Source: a bacterium
GTDB lineage: Bacteria; Latescibacterota; Latescibacteria; Latescibacterales; Latescibacteraceae
NCBI GenBank assembly: GCA_021372535.1
Contig: JAJFUH010000234.1
Span: forward strand, 47,038-111,037
Direction: 5' to 3'
DNA: 64,000 nucleotides
Shown here: in pieces, positions 16,109-24,044 of the stretch
Layout: the number at the start of each line of letters is the position of its first letter
How positions within the stretch are numbered: position 1 is the first letter of the stretch
Notes under the pieces: generated by a model
Database searches by the model: none
Told to the model about the DNA's origin: nothing
What the model saw: the letters and a program-made list of their open reading frames with translations, nothing else
Position numbers and translations under genes: made by a program

Positions 16109-17290
16109 TTAAAACACCACTTTCGCAAGAACGAGCAGCATGGCGGGATTACTGGTGAGCGCCGAAGTGAGCACCCGGACGGGCGTCCGTTTAGAAACGG
16201 GGAGTTTGATGATCTCGTGGGCTATTTCATTGAACCTGTTGTCGGGTATAGTGAGAATTGCTTCCTTGATACGGTAGAACCGCCGGTTCATCGAGCCGAA
16301 ACGGTTTTCGCACCGCTTCTGGTAGACGGCAAGGGCATGTTCTTCCGGCTGAACGTTCCGTTTCAGCAGAACATCCGCGGCGGTCTCGCCAGCATATTTA
16401 CCCGCAATGAGGGCGTTTATAATCCCGCCGCCGGTTATGGGATTTGCCATGTGAGCCGCATCTCCGCATACCATGACGCCATCTGTGACGATCTTTTTGA
16501 GTCCGCCCGTGCAGGATATGCCGCCGACAGTCCGTGAAACCACCGAAGCGTCCGGGAAAAAAGCGGCAAGAAAATCATCGAGGAATTCGACCGGTTTTTT
16601 CGAGCCGGCGCAGTCACCCGATATGCCGAGCCCCACATTCGCGGTGCGGCTCCCTTTCGGGAACATCCATGCATACCCGCTCGGAGCATATTTCTGGGTG
16701 AAATACAGCGAAAAGCTGTGGGGATCGATGTCGACGCCTGCAAGGGTAACCTGCGCACAGGTTTCCATGTCATGAGGTGCGGCGTTCGTCTTCAGGCCTG
16801 CCCACCGTGCGGCGCGTGATTCGGTGCCATCGGCGGCGATAACGATTCTCGCCTTCACCGTCCACTCTTCCGAGGTGCTGCACGTTCTCATGCTCACTGT
16901 CCGGAAGCCATGGTCATAGTCCGACATGGCAAAGGCTTCGACGCCGGTTTTCACCGATGCTCCGGCTTCGGCGGCGCGCTCGGCGACCATGCGGTCGAAT
17001 TTCACGCGCTCGAGTATAAAACCCCGAACATTACCGGTGTCCATGGTGACAACGGTTCCATCCGGGGCGATAAGGTTGTAACCGGTAATGTTCGCCGCGA
17101 TCCATGAGGGATCGGGTGTAAAGAACTCGCTGAGACCCTTTTCATCGACTCCTTCGGCACAGCGCACGGGATATCCGATAGTTCGGTCGCGCTCGACGAG
17201 GAGAACATCGAGCCCCAGACCGGCAGCGGTCAGGGCAGCCATCGAACCTGCCGGTCCGCCGCCGATAACGACTATATCATATGTGTTCAT
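16109..17290 (-). CDS. Geranylgeranyl reductase-family FAD oxidoreductase
   Basis: About 393 residues from ATG 17290, which has GGCGGGG four bases upstream; the frame extends 33 codons further without family sequence. VVIGGGPAGSMAAL is the FAD dinucleotide fold. GYPVRCAEGVDEKGL and VIAADGTESRAARWAG, followed by GDAAHMANPITGGGI, place it in the geranylgeranyl reductase family (digeranylgeranylglycerophospholipid reductase-like). These reduce isoprenoid double bonds and often take electrons from a ferredoxin. A 56-residue ferredoxin gene lies 38 bp upstream, which supports such a partnership. The substrate might be a quinone or lipid prenyl chain. It is transcribed after purF and the ferredoxin. 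Confidence 0.82.
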   Translation of the reverse strand: MNTYDIVVIGGGPAGSMAALTAAGLGLDVLLVERDRTIGYPVRCAEGVDEKGLSEFFTPDPSWIAANITGYNLIAPDGTVVTMDTGNVRGFILERVKFDRMVAERAAEAGASVKTGVEAFAMSDYDHGFRTVSMRTCSTSEEWTVKARIVIAADGTESRAARWAGLKTNAAPHDMETCAQVTLAGVDIDPHSFSLYFTQKYAPSGYAWMFPKGSRTANVGLGISGDCAGSKKPVEFLDDFLAAFFPDASVVSRTVGGISCTGGLKKIVTDGVMVCGDAAHMANPITGGGIINALIAGKYAGETAADVLLKRNVQPEEHALAVYQKRCENRFGSMNRRFYRIKEAILTIPDNRFNEIAHEIIKLPVSKRTPVRVLTSALTSNPAMLLVLAKVVF

Positions 17291-17328
17291 ACCCCGCCTA
17301 TTATCGTTCGAGTCATGAGTTTCCGCCG

Positions 17329-17499
17329 TTATTCTCCGACCAGCGCACCTACCGGACAGACCTTGACACAATTGAGGCACAGGATGCACCGGTCACGATC
17401 TATGCGTAAACCCTCGCCTTCGATAGAAAGCGCATCATGACCGCATACGCCCAGACAGGTGCCGCACAGCTCGCAGCGCTTCAAATCGAGCTCAATCAT
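17329..17499 (-). CDS. Small 2x[4Fe-4S] ferredoxin
   Basis: A 56-residue frame read directly from the minus strand, too short for usual ORF calling. It begins MIELDLKRCELCGTCLGVCG and later has RCILCLNCVKVCPVGAL. The cysteines form C-x2-C-x2-C...C and C-x2-C-x2-C-x3-CP groups, the pattern of bacterial two-cluster ferredoxins. The first group has C-x2-C-x2-C-x3-C with GHDA in place of P, so the first cluster may be slightly atypical. Its ATG overlaps the purF stop by eight bases (TATGATTGA), so translation is probably coupled. The flavoprotein reductase follows 38 bp later and is the likely electron acceptor. Confidence 0.88.
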   Translation of the reverse strand: MIELDLKRCELCGTCLGVCGHDALSIEGEGLRIDRDRCILCLNCVKVCPVGALVGE

Positions 17500-19003
17500 A
17501 GTTGTATCTCAGCGAGTCGGCATCGATTATATGGGAGTTCGATGTTGCCATTTCGAGACAGCTTTTCTTGAGGTCTTCCGGTATTTTTGTCGGGTATTTG
17601 CCGGAAAAACATGCAACACAGTACGAATTGTTCCCGTTCGGCACACTGCGCTTGAGACCTTCGAGGGAAAGATAACAGAGGGTATCCACACCTATGAACC
17701 GCCTGATCTCCTCCACACTCTTGTTCGACGCCATGAGTTCCTCGCGGGTCGGGAAATCCATGCCGTAGAAGCACGGTGAGATGATCGGCGGAGAGCTCAC
17801 CCTCAAGTGGATTTCCCTGGCGCCGGCATCCCTGAGAAGACGGGCTATCTTGCGGAATGTCGTTCCGCGGACGATCGAATCCTCGACCACCACCACACGT
17901 TTACCATCGAGCACACCTCTTACGGGATTGAACTTGATGCGCACCTTGGCGTCACGGGTAACCTGGCTCGGATGGATAAACGTTCGCCCGATATAGTGGT
18001 TGCGGATAAGACCGATCTCGAACCTGATCCCCGTCGTATGGGCATACCCGAGAGCAGCGGTATTCGAGGAGTCCGGCACCGAGATGACGATATCGGCTTC
18101 GACCGGGCTCTCCTGTGCGAGAGTCTTTCCGATCTTGCGGCGGGCTTTGTCCACGCAGTCCCCGAATATATAGCTGTCGGGCCGTGAGAAATAGATATAC
18201 TCGAAAATACAGAAGTATTTTTTCTGCGGTTTGAAGGGTTTGATGGAATGCAGTCCCTCATTGTCGAAGGTGACGATTTCGCCGGGCTCGACATCGCGGA
18301 CATACCGTGCGCCGATGATATCGAGCGCGCAGGTCTCGGATGCAACCACCCAGGCCGAATCGGTCTTTCCGATGCACAGCGGTCTGAAGCCGTGGGGATC
18401 GCGCGCCGCGATAACGCTGTCGTGGGTGATGATAACGAGGCAGTATGCGCCCTCGATTTCCCTGAGCGCTGCGATGAGGCGGTCACGGAATGTTGCTTTC
18501 CTCGACATGGCGGCAAGATGAATGATGAGTTCGGAATCGAGCGTAGTCTGGAACAGGGCGCCTTTTTTCATAAGCTTTTCATAGAGCGAGCGGGTATTGG
18601 TCAGGTTGCCGTTATGGCCTATCGCCACCTGGCCGTCACGGTCGGCGGCCATGAGCGGCTGGACATTCCGTATACGGTTCGAGCCGGTCGTGGAGTAACG
18701 GTTGTGCCCGATGGCCATGGTACCCTTCAGGTACCTGAATATGCCCTGGTCGCCAAAAACCTCGCTGACGAGCCCCATGCCCCGGTGATAGAACATATCT
18801 TTTCCATCCGAGGTTACTATCCCCGAGGATTCCTGTCCCCTGTGCTGGAGGGCATAGAGGCCAAGATATGCCATTTCAGCGGCGTTTGGATGGCCGTATA
18901 TACCGAAAATTCCGCATTCCTCACCGGGTTCGTCATCGAAAAGCCCGTTGCCGCGATTCATGCATTTCGCGCAGTTATCTGAAAATGATCCATCGTTATT
19001 CAT
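17492..19003 (-). CDS. purF: Amidophosphoribosyltransferase PurF
   Basis: 503 residues. PurF catalyses the first committed step of purine synthesis, replacing the pyrophosphate of PRPP with an amine from glutamine. Cys30 in EECGIFGIYG is the glutaminase nucleophile, so residues 1-29 are a propeptide to be removed. The PRPP-binding loop appears as VVVVEDSIVRGTTF. A C-terminal C-x2-C (SYCVACFSGKYP) is the iron-sulphur site of the Bacillus-type enzyme. It overlaps the PHP gene upstream and the ferredoxin downstream by eight bases each, giving a tight transcription unit. The N-terminal propeptide carries its own C-x2-C (residues 11 and 14). Confidence 0.95.
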   Translation of the reverse strand: MNNDGSFSDNCAKCMNRGNGLFDDEPGEECGIFGIYGHPNAAEMAYLGLYALQHRGQESSGIVTSDGKDMFYHRGMGLVSEVFGDQGIFRYLKGTMAIGHNRYSTTGSNRIRNVQPLMAADRDGQVAIGHNGNLTNTRSLYEKLMKKGALFQTTLDSELIIHLAAMSRKATFRDRLIAALREIEGAYCLVIITHDSVIAARDPHGFRPLCIGKTDSAWVVASETCALDIIGARYVRDVEPGEIVTFDNEGLHSIKPFKPQKKYFCIFEYIYFSRPDSYIFGDCVDKARRKIGKTLAQESPVEADIVISVPDSSNTAALGYAHTTGIRFEIGLIRNHYIGRTFIHPSQVTRDAKVRIKFNPVRGVLDGKRVVVVEDSIVRGTTFRKIARLLRDAGAREIHLRVSSPPIISPCFYGMDFPTREELMASNKSVEEIRRFIGVDTLCYLSLEGLKRSVPNGNNSYCVACFSGKYPTKIPEDLKKSCLEMATSNSHIIDADSLRYNYD

Positions 19004-20078
19004 GGTTCTCTGTACCTCGCAGGCGGATATGGTTGGAATATATCCATGGTCTGTTCATTCGTTTGATCTTGACGCGGTATGCGCCCGGTTCGGAGGTGGT
19101 GTACGAGAGCGTCTTCCCGCGGGATTCTGAGACAACGCTGCCGTCTCTCAGGAGGAAAATATCCCCGGCTTGCGGAGATGTTACCATAAATTCCGCGCTC
19201 GGGGTTTCAAGCGTGTCGCCCATATGAAATATCCTGCCGCCTTCCGACGCCGTGAATCTGAAGCCGCGGGCATCTCCCCACCGGTAATTGGAGATAAAGC
19301 ACCGTGCGGATTTAAGAGCTCCGAGCACGGCTTCCTTAGCTTCGGTAACTTCATCGGAAATACGTTCTTCGAGAAGAATATGAGTCCTGATACCCTTGAA
19401 AAGCACTTTGTATCTGAAAATATAGATGACGATCGGTCCTACCCGGTATGGGTATGCATGGGCGTCGATTCCGCCGATACCGGGCATCACCCCGTTTTTG
19501 TTGAGATCATCCCACCGCTTGAGGGTTTCCGGCTCGGGTCCGTTGAGATATTTGAGGGGATGAAAAACTCTGAAGTACTTATTGGTATGAGTCAGTTTTT
19601 CGAGCCATTCGGATGCATGGTTCCATATCTCGATACCGTCATACCCCTCGGAATCCCATGCGGTCCAGGGATAGGGAGGATATTCTTCCATTGCGGTGCG
19701 CTTCTCGTCCGGATGGGCAATAAAACCCACACCGCCATGGTTTTTAACCTCTCTTACATATTCATGGGCAGACAAATAGGGGGGAAGTATTTCATCGAGT
19801 CCGAACGCGAGATAATGATTATGGTTGTCGGCATCGTTTATTTCGTATCCGATGATGCAGAGCACCGGGCCGAACCACCGTTCCAGTCCTGCCTTGATCG
19901 GGTCGAGAGTCATATGATCCGCAAACATGATAAAATCGAGCCTGGACTGCGCAGCGATGTCCACAATCTCGGGTATCGGCCTGAGCCCATCCGAGTAATT
20001 CGAATGGATGTGAATCGCGCCGACATATTCGTGCATGGAACCGGCGTTCCCGTTTTCTGTTTTCCGGTCATAGCTCAT
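18996..20078 (-). CDS. PHP-domain metal-dependent phosphoesterase-like protein
   Basis: 360 residues. The N-terminal PHP fold is clear: GAIHIHSNYSDGLRPIPEIV (HxH and D), LDFIMFADHM, GYEIND, GFIAHPDE and GGIDAHAYPY (DxH). These residues bind two or three metals in histidinol-phosphatase and polymerase-type PHP enzymes. A C-terminal part of about 80 residues (GRIFHMGDTLETPSAEFMVTS, GDIFLLRDGSVVSES) looks like a beta-sandwich. The target phosphoester is unknown. GAGGA sits six bases before ATG 20078. It overlaps purF by eight bases, so it heads the purF-ferredoxin-reductase unit. There is no signal peptide. Confidence 0.82.
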   Translation of the reverse strand: MSYDRKTENGNAGSMHEYVGAIHIHSNYSDGLRPIPEIVDIAAQSRLDFIMFADHMTLDPIKAGLERWFGPVLCIIGYEINDADNHNHYLAFGLDEILPPYLSAHEYVREVKNHGGVGFIAHPDEKRTAMEEYPPYPWTAWDSEGYDGIEIWNHASEWLEKLTHTNKYFRVFHPLKYLNGPEPETLKRWDDLNKNGVMPGIGGIDAHAYPYRVGPIVIYIFRYKVLFKGIRTHILLEERISDEVTEAKEAVLGALKSARCFISNYRWGDARGFRFTASEGGRIFHMGDTLETPSAEFMVTSPQAGDIFLLRDGSVVSESRGKTLSYTTSEPGAYRVKIKRMNRPWIYSNHIRLRGTENHE

Positions 20079-20191
20079 GTAATTGTCCTCAACCCCGATC
20101 TTTCTCTTATGGATGAGAGAAGGGGATTATCATAATCATCGATTCATACCGAATTGTATTCGAACAGCTGTCATAGCTCACTGCAGTAATT

Positions 20192-20260
20192 CCAAAAGAT
20201 GCTGAAACCAGTTCAGCATGACGGCGCTTATGCTATATCCTGAATTTATTTCAGGGTCTA
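20192..20260. repeat. Dispersed paired-hairpin repeat, copy 1
   Basis: AAAAGATGCTGAAACCAG...CATGACGGCG...CCTGAATTTATTTCAGGGTCT. It has two small palindromes (GCTGAA/TTCAGC and CCTGAA/TTCAGG). An inverse-orientation copy lies at 53018-53088 with roughly 85% identity by eye. Repeats of this look are widespread in FCB-type genomes. Confidence 0.75.
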
Positions 20261-20376
20261 TTGCGTGCTTTTTTACATCATTGAACGCAATTTTGCATCA
20301 TACCGAAGCCGGCTTCAATGAAAAAGACCTGTCAAACGTTTAAAGCCTCTGAAAAACACCGTCCGGAGGATATGAG

Positions 20377-20421
20377 CTGTCAAGGGTCAGCACAAAGTGC
20401 TGATTTACATGCCCCTGACAG
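20377..20421. repeat. 45-bp nested-hairpin element, copy 1
   Basis: An outer arm CTGTCAAGGG (20377-20386) pairs with CCCCTGACAG (20412-20421) with one mismatch. Inside it, TCAGCAC-AAA-GTGCTGA (20387-20403) forms a perfect 7-bp hairpin. TTTACATG stays unpaired on the 3' side. The copy at 38196-38240 has the same length, and similarity continues about 60 bp further downstream. Confidence 0.8.
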
Positions 20422-20593
20422 TAACCAAACTACATATTTCATCATCGGGCGGGTGAAAAGATATTTTTTTAACCGCCATCTTAATATAATATATTCCAAT
20501 GGTAATTGCTGTGTAAAATACCGGATGTCTGTCCCGCTATGATGTTGCCTGACAGCGCCATTCTCTCAAAACCGTGATTTTACACCCTGCTCT

Positions 20594-22783
20594 TCATGTC
20601 CTGCCCGGACGGCTGTGGCTCCTGCCATTCAGCGTTTTTTTCCTTTTCTTCCGCGGTCCGTTATCGAGGCTCCCGACAATGACAAAATCGACTTCACCGC
20701 GTTCCTTGTCGGCCCGGGCGACCGCCACGCGGAGACGGTCTCCCAGCACGAACCGTCTTCCCGTATTCCTTCCGGCCAGAGCGATCCCCGTCTTGTCGAG
20801 CATATAGTAGTCGTCATCGAGAGTTGAAACGTGGACAAGCCCCTCGACAAAATACCGGTCGAGCTCGACGAAGAAACCGAACGGCATCATCCCCGATACC
20901 GTGCCCTCGAATTCCTCGCCGAGATGATTCCTCATGAATTCAGCGGTTTTCATTTTGATCGATTCGCGCTCGGCGGCATCGGTGGTTATCTCGCGTTCGG
21001 TTATCATTGCGCCCATATCCTCGAAGGAGGCCTTGTCATGCCTGACAGGACTGCCGCCGCCGATCACAAACGCTTCGAGCTGACGGTGAACGATGAGATC
21101 GGGATACCTCCGTATCGGCGAGGTGAAATGGGTATAGACAGGCAGCCTCAGGCCGTAGTGGCCGATATTGCGGGGACTGTAAACAGCCTTTTTCATGGAA
21201 CGCAGGAGGAGCATGTTGAGCAGGCGCTCGTGTTTTTTTCCGCGGAGGGATTCGAGAAAGTCCTCGATATACCGGTCATCACGGATGCGGGAGAGATGAA
21301 ATTCATACCCGAGCATGTCTGCAACCTCGCCGAACGCCGCAAGCTTCATTTCATCGGGCTCGTCATGAACGCGGTAGAGAAAGAGGGCATCCATTCCGCC
21401 GAGACGCTCCGCTGTCAGGATGTTGGCGAGAATCATCGCCTCCTCGACAACACGGTGGGATTTGAGCCGCCGCCGTTTCACAATGTCCACGGGCTTTCCG
21501 TTATCGTCGAGCACGACGTATGCTTCAGGCAGTTCGAGGTCGAGCGCCCCGCGCTCCGCACGGCGCAGTGCAAGCGCATCGGTAAGTTCCGACAGCATGG
21601 CAAGCGCTTCTCCCACTTCTGCGGGTATACCGTCGCCGGAGACCGGCCGACCGTCGAGAAAGTCCTGAACCTCCTCATAGGTAAGCCGTCTGCGGGAGTG
21701 GATAACGGTGTCGGCGATTTCGTGGGAGAGAACGTTCCCCTCACGGTCGAGCATGGCGATGACACTCTTGGTGAGACGGTCGATGTCCGGCTTGAGACTG
21801 CACAGATCGTTCGAGAGCCGTTCAGGAAGCATGGGTATCACGCGGTCGACGAGGTAGCAGCTCATGCCTCTCGAAAGCGCCTCGCGGTCCATCGCCGAGC
21901 CATCGGGGACATAATGCGAAACATCGGCGATATGCACACCGAGCTCATAACCGCCGTCTCCGGTCCGGCTGATCGAAAGGGCGTCGTCGAAATCCTTCGC
22001 GTCGACAGGGTCGATGGTGAAGGTTACAAGCCCGCGAAGGTCTCGCCGCCGTTCGAACATCGCCGGGCCGAGGTCTTCCCGAACCTGCTTCGATTCGGCG
22101 ACAACCTCGTCGGAAAACTTCACCGGAAGTTCGTACCGCCGGGCAAGCGCAAGAACATCCACGCCGGGGGAGTCCGGCTGGCCAAGCACTTCCTCGACAA
22201 CACAGAGCGGCCGTGAGAAGCCCGTCGATTCGCTCAGCAGCCGCACGACCACGACATCGCCTTCAGCGGCTTCCGACTCTCCGCCTTCCTGCACGATCAT
22301 CGGTTCCGGGAAGCCGTCCTCGGAGGGGATAACATAGGCGGTTTTCTTCCGTTTTCGGAAGACTCCGACGACCGGTTTTTTTCTCCGTTCGATAATATCG
22401 ACAACTTCGCCCGTGCGGGTCAGGCCGGGATGCCTTTTTTTGATGATTTTCGCCCGGACACGGTCGCCGGACAGAGCACTGCCGGTATTGATATCCCTGA
22501 CATAGAGGACTTCGCCGCTGTCGGTATGGACAAATCCTCCTCCGTTCTTCGACGCCGAAAAAATCCCGGTATATATACCGCTGTCCTCGGGAAGCGAGAA
22601 TCGGCGCCCTTTATTCCTGACAAGATCGCCCGTTTTCTCGATGTCGGTGAGCACACGCTTGAACTCATCATAACCGAGGCCCTTGACACCGATCTTGCCA
22701 TAGAGCTCGCGGCGGCGGATTTTTTTCTTGTTATAGGATTTAATCGTTTCGAGGATTATTTCCCTGAGCTTTTCTTCATTCAT
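20594..22783 (-). CDS. rnr: Ribonuclease R
   Basis: 729 residues. A processive 3'-5' exoribonuclease of the RNB family. The N-terminus holds a winged-helix region and cold-shock/OB domains (VRNKGRRFSLPEDSGIYTGIFSASKNGGGFV). The RNB core has the catalytic aspartate cluster in TIDPVDAKDFDDALSI, followed by GVHIADVSHYV, YLVDRVIPMLPERLSNDLCSL and FTSPIRRYPDLIVHRQL. A C-terminal S1 domain (EGTVSGMMPFGFFVELDRYFVEGLVHVS) and a basic tail (GPRKKRKK) follow. The length and the tail favour RNase R over RNase II. It lies 69 bp after purQ and is probably cotranscribed. It would degrade structured RNA in the cytoplasm. Confidence 0.95.
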   Translation of the reverse strand: MNEEKLREIILETIKSYNKKKIRRRELYGKIGVKGLGYDEFKRVLTDIEKTGDLVRNKGRRFSLPEDSGIYTGIFSASKNGGGFVHTDSGEVLYVRDINTGSALSGDRVRAKIIKKRHPGLTRTGEVVDIIERRKKPVVGVFRKRKKTAYVIPSEDGFPEPMIVQEGGESEAAEGDVVVVRLLSESTGFSRPLCVVEEVLGQPDSPGVDVLALARRYELPVKFSDEVVAESKQVREDLGPAMFERRRDLRGLVTFTIDPVDAKDFDDALSISRTGDGGYELGVHIADVSHYVPDGSAMDREALSRGMSCYLVDRVIPMLPERLSNDLCSLKPDIDRLTKSVIAMLDREGNVLSHEIADTVIHSRRRLTYEEVQDFLDGRPVSGDGIPAEVGEALAMLSELTDALALRRAERGALDLELPEAYVVLDDNGKPVDIVKRRRLKSHRVVEEAMILANILTAERLGGMDALFLYRVHDEPDEMKLAAFGEVADMLGYEFHLSRIRDDRYIEDFLESLRGKKHERLLNMLLLRSMKKAVYSPRNIGHYGLRLPVYTHFTSPIRRYPDLIVHRQLEAFVIGGGSPVRHDKASFEDMGAMITEREITTDAAERESIKMKTAEFMRNHLGEEFEGTVSGMMPFGFFVELDRYFVEGLVHVSTLDDDYYMLDKTGIALAGRNTGRRFVLGDRLRVAVARADKERGEVDFVIVGSLDNGPRKKRKKTLNGRSHSRPGRT

Positions 22784-22852
22784 GGGGTATGTGCCCGTTC
22801 CGGCATCCGGTTTATGCGGATTCCTGTATATCTGTACGAGGCAGCTGGTTGT

Positions 22853-23641
22853 TTACAATGCTGAACAGTACTCGAACGCGTTCCTGAAAAATGCGGCGCC
22901 GTCCCCTTCCTCCGGCAAATCGCACCGTGTCCAGCGGGGATGGTTGGTCCGGTGAAGGAACCGCTCGGGATGGGGCATGAGACCGAAAATCGTCCCGCGC
23001 CTGTTGCATACGCCCGCGACATGGCCCATCGAACCGTTGGGGTCCTCGGGATAGGAGGGAACTCCGCCGGTTTTCGATATGTAGCGGAGCACAATCTGGC
23101 CGTTCGTTTCGAGCTCTTTCATGTCATCTGTGCTCCGGACGACAAACTTGCCCTCGCCGTGCGCGACAGGGAGCTCGAATACCGGTTTCATGGCGCGGGT
23201 GAAAATGCAGATATTCTTTGGTTCAGCGGCAAGATGCACCCAGCGGTCCTCGTATTTTCCCGAGTCGTTGTTCGTGAGCGTGGCGCGTATTTCGCCTGTT
23301 GTCCGGGTCTGGAAAGGCAGGAAGCCGGTTTTGATGAGCACCTGAAAACCGTTGCAGACACCGATCACCGCTTTTCCCTGTTCCTCGAAACGGAAGAGCG
23401 CATCGCCGAGCCTTTTGTTGAGTTCGAGCGCCATGATTTTCCCCGCCGCAACATCGTCACCGTACGAAAATCCTCCCGGAATGAACAGAAACGAAAAGTC
23501 ATCGAGCCTGACCTCTCCGGACGCCAGACGGTTTATATGTACCCGCTCGGCCTCGAACCCCGCGCACTCGGCGGCATAGGCGCTCTCAACGTCGCAGTTC
23601 GTTCCGGCGGCTCTCAGTATAAGCGCTTTCGGTTTCGCCAT
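22853..23641 (-). CDS. purQ: FGAM synthase glutaminase subunit PurQ
   Basis: 262 residues. PurQ hydrolyses glutamine and passes ammonia to PurL in the fourth step of purine synthesis. The class I amidotransferase triad is visible: Cys in VIGVCNGFQVL, and His and Glu in LMPHPERFL. Also present are ALILRAAGTNCD and FIPGGFSYGDDVAAG. Being separate, it fits the small-PurL arrangement, and the PurS-PurL fusion lies about 5.4 kb upstream on the same strand. AAGGAGG precedes the ATG. rnr follows after 69 bp. At 262 residues it is slightly longer than the usual 225-235, with extra sequence near the middle. Confidence 0.94.
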   Translation of the reverse strand: MAKPKALILRAAGTNCDVESAYAAECAGFEAERVHINRLASGEVRLDDFSFLFIPGGFSYGDDVAAGKIMALELNKRLGDALFRFEEQGKAVIGVCNGFQVLIKTGFLPFQTRTTGEIRATLTNNDSGKYEDRWVHLAAEPKNICIFTRAMKPVFELPVAHGEGKFVVRSTDDMKELETNGQIVLRYISKTGGVPSYPEDPNGSMGHVAGVCNRRGTIFGLMPHPERFLHRTNHPRWTRCDLPEEGDGAAFFRNAFEYCSAL

Positions 23642-23752
23642 TCGTTCCTCCTTCTATTAAATCAAATTTATCTGAAAATATTCTTTAAAAAATTCTAGTT
23701 ATTCAATTAGTACATAAACCTTACGAATGAGATATTTTTTACACGGTAACGT

Positions 23753-23846
23753 GTCATTCCCGTGAAAACGGGAATCCATCATCTCATGCTCATAACTGAG
23801 CGATGTTAATACTGGATTCCCAATTCACTTCGTTCTTGGGAATGAC
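23753..23846. repeat. 94-bp element with 9-bp terminal inverted repeats
   Basis: GTCATTCCC at 23753 and GGGAATGAC ending at 23846 are exact inverse complements. Subterminal GGGAATCCA and TGGATTCCCA add to the symmetry. The CATTCCCG...CGGGAATCC type is a very common dispersed sequence in bacterial genomes. The ends could form a long imperfect hairpin. Confidence 0.6.
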
Positions 23847-23909
23847 AATACTCGTACAATATATCAGTGTTTATGAGTTCATTGAATAATCATATAAAAT
23901 ATTTCACCA

Positions 23910-23985
23910 TGGAGACACGGAGCAGGGGGTAATTCATGAATTACCCCTGCGATGTTACATCGGTCAGGTACGAACCCCCAATCCG
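23910..23985. repeat. Dispersed repeat, TAATTCATGAATTA palindrome family, copy 3
   Basis: Same orientation as 14620-14700. ATGGAGACACG, the palindrome with its AATTACCCCTG arm, GATGTTACATCGGT and GGTACGAA are all present. The right flank carries repeated AATCCGC units. Confidence 0.75.
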
Positions 23986-24044
23986 CATCAATCCGCCCAA
24001 CCCTTGTTAATCCGTGGTTAAATAAATTTCTTATATTTGATTTA

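Larger units (their letters stand above)
20079..20593. other. Intergenic region with two different dispersed repeats
   Basis: 515 bp between the rnr stop and the PHP start. It holds one copy of the paired-hairpin repeat (20192-20260) and one copy of the nested-hairpin element (20377-20421). The promoter of the PHP-purF unit must also lie here. Small open frames cover the second element but look like a by-product of it. Confidence 0.6.
23642..24044. other. Intergenic region with two dispersed repeats
   Basis: 403 bp between the DUF5686 stop and the purQ start. It contains an inverted-repeat element at 23753-23846 and the third TAATTCATGAATTA repeat at 23910-23985. The purQ promoter must lie near 23650-23720, where AT-rich sequence including TTTAATAGA precedes the ribosome site. 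Confidence 0.5.

Noticed and set aside
20831..22216. 461-codon plus-strand frame
   Set aside because: Lies antisense within rnr, which has intact catalytic motifs.
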